NCBI RefSeq assembly: GCF_000699445.3
Contig: NC_067195.1
Location: forward strand, 64,724,591 to 64,788,590
DNA length: 64,000 bases
Source of the DNA: Schistosoma haematobium
Taxonomy: Eukaryota > Platyhelminthes > Trematoda > Strigeidida > Schistosomatidae
Direction of reading: 5' to 3'
Under the pieces are notes generated by a model. The model ran no database searches, was not told where the DNA came from, and saw only the letters and a program-made list of their open reading frames with translations. The position numbers and the translations under genes are program-made. This document shows, piece after piece, positions 25,301-37,300 of this stretch (position 1 is its first letter; each line of letters opens with the position of its first letter).

Positions 25301-28300
25301 CAATCTGCACACACCCGTACTGATAAGCAATTATTTGTCGTAATACTGCACAATTGATGCTTAGAATTGTATGCTGTACAAAGATCAATGTAGGTATAAA
25401 ACATATGATAAGTAGAAACAACTTAATAACTATAGGAAGATAAAGGAATGAATACATCTGAGGCACTTGAAATGAATTTGGGACAAAAGTACATGAAAAA
25501 TTATCCAACTTTTCTATATGGACTCTGATGGTTGATAACCTGTGAATACCTAGTTTAAGAAATCCACTCGTTAGATAAACAAAATTGTTCATTTTCAGAT
25601 AACTATGTATGACTTTTTCCAATAATTTTGTTTTAAATATGTTTATTGAGTCAATGTTTCTCAGATAAGATTATATAACTTTAGGTTTTCTATTTACAAA
25701 AAAATTGCTAATTAAACAGAAAGACCGATCATTCATAGAATCTCTTTGTGTTTGTATAATTCAACTTACTCTGAAAGAAAGGACTTTCTTGATTTTCCAG
25801 ATCTCAATTAGCAGTCCAAAAACAACTGATAGTTTTATAACAAAATTGGTATCGTTATCAAGTACGTACAGCACAACAATGAATGACTGGAAGACATTGA
25901 AAAACACAGAGCGAACTGAGAGACCTTCCAGTGATTCTCTTGTTTTCCAAAACTGTATATCTAAAGGGTTGTAAAAGAAATGCATTTCACACTTAAACAC
26001 GAAATCAATTAGATCAAATAAGAATTGTTCGCAGAAGCATAAACCCTATAAATACATTTTAACCAACAACCACAAAGTCTTAAGACACTAGAGTGGTTTG
26101 ATTTTTCTCTTCTATGAATGAAAATACCAAACTTTCAGACAATAGATGAGTGTTTTTTAACTAATGTATTATCTAGCCACTATGTAGAGTATGAAAACAT
26201 CTAACTATAAAATCAGGTGTCTTGCCGGTATATATATATTGAAATTTACCAAAATAGTTTTTACGATGCTCACACTGACTCTACAGTCAAAACAATATTT
26301 GTTTTAAACCAGCGTGAAAACAGGAAGTTAGTAAGGAAATATGACATGACTTATTGAACTCACCATTTTTAAATGCTAACAATTCAAAAACGCTATGGAC
26401 AATCGATACGACAACTGTTACAGCTAAAAGCAAAGGATTTGTTTCGATCAGTGCTTTCTATATATAACACGAAGAGGAAAAGGGAAAAATCAAGCATAGA
26501 ATAACAAATAAAGGTTGAAATAAAGTACACATAATAAATTGTTGATTAGCGATATAAAAAGTGTCATGACTAACGATATTGTTTGACAAGTTGTTATAGA
26601 AGGCAAGTTTGTGATCAGCATGTCTTAGTTGGTATTATTAGACAGATGATGCACAATGATACACTATGACTGAATGAAAGCTACGAGCAAAACCGTATTA
26701 CTAACGACACTCTTTAAATGAACTGATGTACAAAAAAACAGGTTAATTTGATACGTAACGTTTTAGTGAATGTTAATCTGAGAAAAATTAGCACAGACAT
26801 AAACACTATTACGTCACAGTTAACGTACAACCGATTCGATATTTTCAAGTCACTGACATGATATTGAAATTAAAACCCAGATATCCTGCTTAATTTTTAT
26901 CCATTATATTACAAATTATTTTCCGCAAACTTCGGTGCAGTCATGAGTTGCTTCATTGATATTCAGGAAATTTTATAATCCAAATTAGTGAGAAATGTTT
27001 TCTGATGTATGTGTTTTTGTTGTTGATCACTCTAGTTGCAATTTATTAGTATGCACTTACAAAATTTTGACCATTCATAATATGTCTATCAACCCACACC
27101 TTAACATAATGTACGAGAAAATATAACGCCTCATTGAAAAAACTAATCGTTCCGTCATTATTGAGTTTTATTTGACGGCGGTTAATTTTTTAAAGTGATT
27201 AACTGTTAATTATCAACGAAACGTTTTAAAAATATCTGCTTCACTCCTGAAAGTTAAGCAACTAGGTAATACCAAAATACCCCTTCCGACCCATTTTAGA
27301 ATTTCGGCACTAAATTCTACACTTCTGTGAGGACAGTCCACGGGTGAACTCGAGGAAGCTGTAAGAAGCTCAGAAAGAGCCGAAGATATTCCATCCAACC
27401 ACCTTTTGGACGAATATTCTGGAATCGCTACGTGTGGCTTCCCGATTGAACAATGCTTATAACCCCCTGTGTGAGGATTGGATAGCTATAATAATGATTT
27501 TGTTTTTACTAAAAACTATAAATACCTGACGGTTTTGTACCATAATTAGACACGGTCTGGAATAATATTCCTTTCACTAGTTTTCTGTCATTGCGAGTTG
27601 GAAGGGTTCTAGCGTTCTAGTGCTCAAGTAATACGCGGTATGTCAAGAATATAAGCTTTAGATATAACAACTTTTATAACCTACTTTTAGTTTGAAAAGG
27701 AACGTTTCTACAAGTAAACAGTCAACTATTTATGACAAAATTTCAATACTATATTTCTCAATGAACGGTCACCTGAGTTCAGAAGCAATAAGTATCAAAC
27801 AAGTATGGAGTACGATACCGTAAAGAGTTGAACTCCCCTAAACTACCGATAACTAAGTGCTAAAAGCCTATAAGGAAATGAAAATGGACGGCAGATAGAT
27901 GACGTTCTGTTCAAGGAGTCTGGTTGGTTAGTGAATCAAATCTTTTTCATTCTTAATTCCCCAGTTGCAAAATAGTGGTTAGTATTTAGTTTGTCGATTT
28001 ATAAATGAAAAATGTCATATTGATTTACAATTTGTACAAAATGGGTAAATGCAATATACCCAATATTCAAAAGAACTTTAACACACCTTCCATGCCCACA
28101 AAAAATTACTTTGGTTACTGAAAGACTGGTGCAGATAATTCAACATAAATAAAAGACACCTCAGTATATTTCAAGTCATATTTGTGTGGATGTAACTTAT
28201 AGCTGGTTAATCCAATAGACTCACTATGTGAAACTAATTTACGGATCAGACAGAAAAATGATGCAGAAAGATAGCCTTGAGTAGCCATAATTTGGTTTCA

Positions 28301-31300
28301 ATTGCTTCTTGGCTGAATGGTTAAAGATTATTCTGTGTAGAGTACAACGATAGGTCGTTAATTCCTCATCATACACGCTGATTGATAAAACATTTGTGAA
28401 CAAACAAAATTCAATAGAACAGTAAATGATGGTAATTCTGTTCAATTACACTTTTTGTTGTCTCTTCAGTTTACTTAAACTACTGAAACAAGATTCAGTA
28501 ACTAGTATATTTTCGCTAAATTGTGTGGACAAGTGTGACATTTCGAAGACTTACCTATGGCTTATACCTGAATTTCACTTCCACAACGAAAATGCAAACA
28601 GTAATGTTGGTTATGTATTACGTTCAAATTTATAGATCTAATCATAACAAAAACTGTTTATATTCACAGAAACAATAAAAGATCAAAATAATTAGCGAAC
28701 TGTTTTATGAAAACAAGAACGAAGTTCATGCTAAAACTCAAAAAGAAGCAAAACCTTTGTACTCCAATATCATTAATTTTACCTTTATTGTATCTTGTTC
28801 CTCATCATTTTCATTTTCTGACGGTAACATAGAAGTGGCCATCAACTGGTTGAACCAAGTTTTCTTAGCTGTCTGTGCAGCGTACAACTGCCATTTAAAT
28901 AGAGATAAAGGTGCTAAAGTAATATGAATTGGTAGTATTGGCGTAGTTTCATTCACTGGTTTATAATCTTCATTTAAATTCCAATAATCATTCAGATAAA
29001 CAACAGGATAATATTCATTGGTCGGTGAATAGAACTCGATAACTGGAAAATTAGTAAAGACCCAAGCGATTTCAGAAATGTCCGTTCGTTAACTTATAAA
29101 GAAGACTAGTTATATATACGTATCCATATATACAGTGTATATAACAAAAATTATTAGTCAGAATTTATGCCATTTCTAGCAGTTGTATAATGTATAGCCT
29201 GTGTAGTGAAACAAGTGGTTGTCCCAGTCAAATTAGAAACAGTCCAAGTTTTCTAATTATGACAAAAAATCATGTGCCATGATGTTAAAGGTCAAATGAA
29301 AACAATCTTTTAAATGAGATAGTATAGGAAGTAATTATGAGAGTTTATTTAGGGCATACAGAAGTAGGCAAAATAATGATGATCACTGCAAATACTAACT
29401 TTTTTGATCAAATTAATGAGAACAGAAAACCTTTTACAGAAATGTGTATAAAAATTGGAGGTAATTGGAAAACAACAAATAATTCAGTCATACGACCGGT
29501 ACATAATATACATATTCACATGATGAATACAACTGATCATTTCATGTTCTTTTAGTGGAAATATGGTTACTATGTATGAAGAAATCGAGAGCACGATGTC
29601 GATTAAAATAGTTTGCATATTTTGAGGTCTTTTTTAAAAAAACAATCGTCATTTTATTTGAGAAATACGTTAAATATTAAGCAAAAAAGCTGTTGAATAA
29701 AAGAAATGAGACATGCGACAAATGCCAATTTGTGTAATTTTAGTTAGTACTAGTATCAATCAATGACGCGCAATCTACACATTGTATAAATGATGAATTA
29801 GAGCTGTACGGTGAGGGAATTACTGAGCGCAGTACGCATGCTTAGGGATCATGAATCTTTTAATTAGACCCTGGAAGATGTTGTAAGTAGTCGGTGAGAA
29901 AGCTCGATAACAATGGAACTCAAATATTTCACCACAGAGAAATTTTGATTTTCAATAAATATCAGTTTATGATAAATATAAAAATTTAACTTTTAAATGA
30001 CGAGAAAATCTCGTTGTTTTCTATAAGTTCACTTGATGCAAAATTATAAATTAGTCTTTATTTTTCGCTTTAACTTTGTGCACAAAGAACACGTTTGGTT
30101 GCACAGACTAGAAAATCGATAGAAGCCAAGCTTACAAAATGTTGAAAACATTCCATAAAAACTGCGTTAAATATGTTTATTATCTTGATAAATAACGGTC
30201 AAAAAGCGCATTTTAATCACGTTTAATTAACACAAACAAATAAACAGCATACAATGTGAGTCACTAATCTACTGTGGAAGTACATACAACAACAAATTTT
30301 GAAACAATAAGCAAATGACATTGAAAAATAGCTACCACTTATTTCTTTTCTCTGACTAAATTCCACCAAAGAATAAAAGTTGATCAATCAATTGAAACAT
30401 ATAACAATGAGATTTACCGAAGAATAAAAAACTTAGATACAAAGCTGAATGTGGATTTAAAACTAGGCGGCCAAGAGTTTCACCAGAGTTTGGAATATAC
30501 AATAGAACTTTGTATTGAACCCATTATTTACATAAAACGAAAAAAGCATAATGCGAACATGCAAAATAATTTTTTCGACTAATTTTGTAACTGCTAACCA
30601 TCGAAATGAAGTAAAGGTCTATTTTAATAGAAGTTAGCAACAACAATTAACCATTGCTTTACAAATTACATACATATGAAACAGGAACAATAGCAGCTAG
30701 TCGGTTAAGTTAACCACACCAACTAAATATGAAATTTAATGAAAAGTAGAGCTGAAAACATCCAATACTCCAACTTATAGTGAATCTTTAACTTTCTACA
30801 TAACCTGATACAATCAAAGAAAAACAAATTCAGGAGCATAGACAAAATACTCGTGCATAGATGCTATGTTAACCTTACTTTCTTTTTGCTTTATGTACTA
30901 CGAATGCAACTTTAAAATATTATTGATTTTATGAGACCAAATTTCAGACTACCACCTTGAGTTGTCATTGTCTGAAATGTTATTCAAATCCCAACAAACA
31001 GTCAGTCAGTCAGTCAGTAACAACGTAGAACTTCGTACGTACGTACATCAGTTCGAGTTGCCACATCACATTAGCACAGAGATACAGTTGTCGATTCAAA
31101 TCCCACAGTGGTAGAGGTAATAAGAGTATAAGCAGTAATCGGGAAGATTAGGGTTTGGAGATGTTATTTAAAGAGTATAATCCAGTGAGATAAATTTGGA
31201 AAGAGGAAAAAAGGGACATGAAGAATTCAGAAGATTAGAATTTGGGAGAACACAGAGAGTGGATGCACCTGAGCCATTGCAAACGATTTTGAGCCATGTC

Positions 31301-34300
31301 ATTCAGGGTCTCTAACCATCGGTTGCTATCATCTCGCGGTCCCCAACCAGGTAGTCTACACCTACCAACATGACTCAGTTCACTTGTCAGTGACTTCATG
31401 GACTTGTGCCATGTTTTGGTCTGGCCTCCCCTAGCTTTCTCCCAACCTACTCATACACCACAAAACATAGCACGTCGAGGTAGTCGGTGGTTGGACATAC
31501 GTAACACGTGTCCCAGCCATCTCAACTGATGAAGTTTCACTACTTCATCAATTGATTTGCCATCCTTACCTAGTACCCGTGTCCTAACAACTGCGTTACT
31601 TACTCGATGGTCCCATGATATACGAGCAATGTTTCGAAGACACCTATGATCGAATACTAGTAACCTACGAATATCCTCTACTCTTACCGGCCATGTTTCA
31701 CTGCCATAAAGAAGGACGGGACGAACTGCTGCGCAGTAAACACGTCCTTTGGTTGATAGACGGATATCTCGCCTACGCCATAAATGACGCAAGTTGGCAA
31801 AAGCTAGTCGAGCCTTCTGTATCCGCGCTGAGATTTCGTCACACACCAGACCACAAGGGCTGATGAGACTTCCAAGATAAGTGAAGCGGTCGACACACTC
31901 AACTACTTCACTCCCTATCACTAGTTCGGGTGTCGATGTAACCCAATCCTGAAGCAACATTTTGCATTTCGAGGGAGAGAATCGCATCCCGAACATGCTT
32001 GCATTGTTGCTTAGAGTGGTCAGAAGACTCTGCATTTTGTCAGCGTCTTCACCAAATAAAACTATGTCATCTGCATATTCTAAGTCGACAAGTGAACCTC
32101 CCGGTAAAAGTTCAACCACTGGAAATTTAGATGAGGAGAGTGTTATCTCTAAAAGTACGTCGACCACAAAGTTGAACAAGAATGGGGAGAGTGGACAGTC
32201 CTGACGAACACCACTTGAGGTAATCAATTCTGATGACAGTTCGCCATAAGCTCTCACTCGACCAGTTGTGTTCGAGTAGAGAGCCTTTATAAGGTTAATG
32301 TACTTCTTTGGTACTCCTTTCAGTGACAAACACTGCCATAGAACCTCACGATCAACAGAGTCGAATGTCGCCTTAAGGTCGAGAAATACTACCATTGTGG
32401 GGCGTCTGAATGTGTGTCTGTGTTCCAGAACCTGACGTAGTGTGAATATCTGATCTATACAACCACGTCCAGGTCGAAAACCGGCCTGGTTTTCTCTAAT
32501 CTGCTCTTCACGAGCTTTGATTAGGCGCCGAAGTATTATTGAAGCTAATATTTTAGACACTATATTAGTCAAACTGATTCCTCTGTGATTGTCACAAGAG
32601 GACTTTTGTCCTTTCTTATAGACTGGCACAATCAGTGATTGAGACCAGTCAGATGGGATTACGTCCAGTTCCCAAATCCTACCTAAGACCTCGGTTAATC
32701 TCATTGCTAATACTGGACCACCATCCTTAAAAACCTCAGGAGTAAACCTGTCAGGGCCTGCTGCTCTCCCTCGTTTCAGATTTCCTATGGCTTTTTCAAC
32801 TTCGTAAAGGGACGGAGGACCTACATTAACTTGCCATTCAGGTTGACTAGAGATCGTGGGAAACCGAAGTGTGGCTGAAGGCCAGTTGAACTGATCCCTA
32901 AAGTGTTCTGCCCATCGATCCAATCTCCTGGATTGAGAATGAATAATATGTCCATCTTTCTCTGAGATTGTTTCGCTAACGGTCGGGTTCCTAATTCCGG
33001 TTTCCTTAACGAGTCTGAACAATTGTCTGCTATTACCTATTGCCGCTGCCTTTTCCATCTCTCTTGCTTTCGCTACCCACCACTGTTCGCGATCATTGCG
33101 TAGACTTCTTGTCAGCTTGCCCTTAAGCTGACTCCGCTCTTCATTATGTTCAGAGCCAGGTGGAATGAGTTTCCGAGCATCTATCAGTGAGATAGATGAT
33201 GCTGAGATCCAGTGTTGCTCCCTAACCTTCTGGTTTACCTTACTAGCAGATATCACTGCTGTTTCCACAGCTTTTCGGATATCATTCCATGCTGTATCGG
33301 GGTGGGCATCACATACATGGCTGCCTAACTGTTTTCCTAGTTGTTCCTGAAATATACTCTTAGCTTGACTATCATTAAGTAGGCCCCTAAGAGGTTTCCT
33401 TGCAGCGTTTTTCCTACGTCCAGTAAGACGCAAGCAAATACGTGCTCGCACTAGAGCATGATCTGAATCTAGGCATGTGCTCCAGAATGAGCGACAGTCT
33501 TCTATCGAGCCCCTCCATCGGTGGCTGATAGCGATGTGATCTATTTGGGTCCAACGTTGGGACGAATTAGGGGGTCGCCATGTTAAAAGATGTTTTTCCT
33601 TATGTTTAAAGTTAGTATTTGCAAGGAACAGGCGGTTATCTGAGCATAGCTGCAACAGACGGTCGCCATTATCTGTTCTCTGAGCCACGACACCATAAGA
33701 TCCACCTAGGTGTCTTTCCCTATCGCTTAGTTTACTTACTTGAGCATTAAAGTCACCGGCCACTATTACTACATCCGAGCGCTTAGCTTTTCGGAGAAGG
33801 TCCGAAAGCTTTCTATAGAACTCATCTTTTACATCATCTGAGCTGCAGTCAGTGGGAGAATAGGCAGAGACGACGAAGAGGCAACGACGAGTGTCCCTAT
33901 CTTTCCGGATTCTTACTGTTCCGTTCAGTCGGACAGCGCACAAACGACTGTCTACTGGGATCCACTCTAAGAGAGCTAGTTCTGCCCTAGGACTCAATGC
34001 TATACCTACGCCGGTGAGGCCACGGGAAGCAGAATCAGGGCTTCCAGATACACGAAGCGTAAATCGAGTCGGTTCTTTATTTTAGCATGGTGAGGTCAAA
34101 TGAATGACGCTACTTGGATCCTGTATGCGCGTTTCGGAGACGCAGCACACATCGATGGCGCGAGATTCTAAAGTCTTAGCTAAGGAAGCCTGCTGTCCTA
34201 TTTGGCAAAGTGTTCGTACGTTAAAAGCTCCAACGTGTAGTTTAGAGCGTGGTTTCAGGAGACCAGGAATGGCGTTCCACGTACTCGAATCGTTTGCCCT

Positions 34301-37300
34301 AGCGGTGCAAGGTGATAAAGAGACGTGAGGAGGGTTAGTCGGGGAGATAAGAGAGGTATTAGAAGGTATAGGAAGGATTTGAATGTGACCACCTTGGTCT
34401 CTTGTGCTGTTACGGGTATGAGGGCTGATATCACTTCCCGGCTGCCCACACCGTGGAAGGGTATTTCTTGAGGAACTTGAAAAGGAAATTGGATTAGTGT
34501 TGGTCTTGACGACAAACATTTGGTCCCAATGGTACATGTAGATTAAAATGATCACATACTGATCCAGAATACACTTAAATAACCTACTGTTTTATCCCTA
34601 GTTAACAAGTTTCACTGGTTTGATATTAACCTGTGAAAATATTCAGGTTCATGAAAATTTGAAAATCTAATAAGCAGACTATTTATCAAACAATTTACTT
34701 CTCCGAGTTTTTAATTGTAGCACTAATAGTAGGAAAAATTTGTTGTTATGATAGAAGTCACAAAGAGAACAATGTGAAAACGAGCAGTGACTGTTTAAGA
34801 GACTGAACACTAGTGATTGTAATAAAAGTAGGAACTTGAAAAATGATATATCGATGAATTAAATATTTACTGTATATATCGATAACTTCATGAACAACTA
34901 TCAGATAATATTGTATGACACACTATGAAACGAAAATCACATTTCTTTTATTGAGTTACAGGTGATTTGAAATAAAAGAGTAATAATGTTTGGTACTAGG
35001 AAACTTAAACTTCCAAGTATACGTATTAGATTAAAGCTGATAAAAGTAAAATTGTACACCACTTTTCACTGAGAACAATAAAATACTTACATTGATCTAA
35101 AGGAACTGGAACAGAACCTTTTACCCATGGAGAATGGTCATCGACTAAGTTAATAGTTAAATTTGGATGCCAATGAGTGATTGGAGGTAAATATTGTACA
35201 TCAGATGGTGTCGAAGAGTCAGCTACCAAATCTGGATGGGAATCAGTATGACCTGTGATCAGATTTGTGGTACGGGATAAACGACGACGTTTGTAACGCG
35301 TCAACACTGAAACACGATACAGTAAAATAATTAATAAACCATGTGTTAATATTTAAACTGAGTCTTTTTTAAATGACTGCAATAGAGTTGTAAGCAGTAC
35401 GAAATGTATGTTAGGTAAAAGGAAAAAAAGAGGAGCATTTTAATACCTACTTTTCGATTTATATACAGTATACTTCAGTGAATAGTTATTGCCCGTATTC
35501 GGATCTGGTGAGAAACCAGGTTTAACAAAATATACATGTATATACAATGAACCATTGGACATAAGGTTGGGAAACTAAAAAAATAAAAAGAGAAAAATGG
35601 GGGAATGATTGATTTAACATAGTTTAAGGCAAATAATACACGTCGATAGGATTGGTCACTTTCTATCGTGATAACCTACTATTTACAGGAAAATCGAAAA
35701 TCTGGACAGGATTAAACAATTTACACAAAAATATAAGTCTAGTTTGGTAATCTTAATAGACTCATGAATAGTCAGTCAGCCAGCTACAACGCAGGACCAG
35801 GCACACACGTGCATCGATCTAAGTTGCCATACTTCATGACTCATGAATAATGGATGACATTCATTTTGTGAGGGTTATTTACGTTAACCGCTTATCCAAA
35901 CCTTGGTATGTTAAACGACAAAGGAAAGAGAGATAAGTAGGTTAGAGGCATATACTTTAAGGAAAAGGCTGAAGTAATAAAAACCAAGAGGTATATGCTA
36001 AAAGAAAGGGACCACGCCAAGACTTGAATGCTCAACGTAAAGGCTTATTGTCGTACAAGAAATTGATGGATGACTTTCTAGGATAGCTTGATTATAATCC
36101 ATTCTTACTTTAATACATAAAATCACTATAACCAGCGGTTAATTATGTGTGGAATGTTTTTGAGCTGCTTCAGTCAATTCAGGTGTAAAACCTCATCGAT
36201 AAGTTTTTTTATCCAATAGTGCACAACTAGCACTAGCACGAATTACCAGATGGTTTGCCATCCACAGGCAGTTTCAAAAATGCGTATAATTGACTACTTG
36301 TAACTCCTACCTGTCCATAATTTTTATAGGATCATTTTGAAGACGTACAGTGACACAAAATCTCTTAGGATACTCAATCGTCCTGATATTTCGCTTTTAG
36401 TTCAACTATAAACAATAATCAGAAGTAAATGAGATTTGTATAAATGCCAAGATTTTGTAAGTCATTAAAATACAAAAATTGATTAGACTACGCAGGTGAC
36501 GTGAAATTCGCATTTAGTGTTATAAATTTATATCGTAAACTAGTTGCTGGTAGACTGTTATATATTTGAGTGTGACTAAATGAAGGCCTGGCATCTTTTC
36601 ATATATTTCTAACTTTGGGTAAAGTGTCTTATTCATGACTGATGCATAGTGGACAACGGAAAGGTAGCCAGAAGCAAGTTGGACTGTCTATCAAAATCAA
36701 CTGTCGTTATAAAAATTGGTCACACTAAATTTTCTTAGCAACACCCATGTAGATTGCTACCTTTTTTAGACTCGTTTCTTATAAATTTAAACAATCGCTT
36801 AACATTGCATATTGCCACTGTCGCACTTAAGTTTAATGCCAAAAACTTTTAGTCTAGATTCACTAAGCTTACACATTATAATGTGCTTCGCTGAATAAAC
36901 CGGAATTAATTTACAACCACTTATTAATTTACAAGTAGTTATTGAGATTCGTTCACCCTATGAAAAGAAATGTTGAAAGATAATAGCAGTCTTTACTTTT
37001 ATTTTACATTAGCCACTCTAACAGAACAGTTTTTAGTTTTTTCCTATGTATGTATAATATTACCCACCATCTCAAATTAAAGACTTTTGACTTAGCTATC
37101 TATACAATACAATCGCTACCGATGTGTGATCTTTCAAATGTAACTACATTGGACCCATTAAGGTGTATAAACATATGCTCGAAACGGAATGATCGCAAAG
37201 TGGTAGTCTGATTATTCACTCTTACCAATGGTGACAAGGAACTCTAAAGTTTACTTATGTCTTGATTCCATTATCATTAAAGTTAGCTAGATGTTGAAGC

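Larger units (their letters stand above)
20272..25769 (-). other. CLPTM1: CLPTM1 intron 6, filled by nested retroelements
   Basis: GT-AG intron of 5,498 bp. Some 4.3 kb of it is the RTE A/B nest (20664-24964), itself inside a SINE. The remaining ~500 bp next to exon 6 has no recognised feature. Confidence 0.88.
29043..35090 (-). other. CLPTM1: CLPTM1 intron 3
   Basis: GT-AG intron of 6,048 bp. RTE copy C accounts for 3.5 kb of it (about 31001-34511). The flanks 29043-30993 and 34519-35090 are AT-rich with no recognised feature. Confidence 0.88.

Noticed and set aside
28305..28400. tRNA-like SINE head in CLPTM1 intron 4
   Set aside because: Only a weak A-box resemblance (TGGCTGAATGGTTAAAG) and no clear B box or ribozyme core; too degenerate to call.
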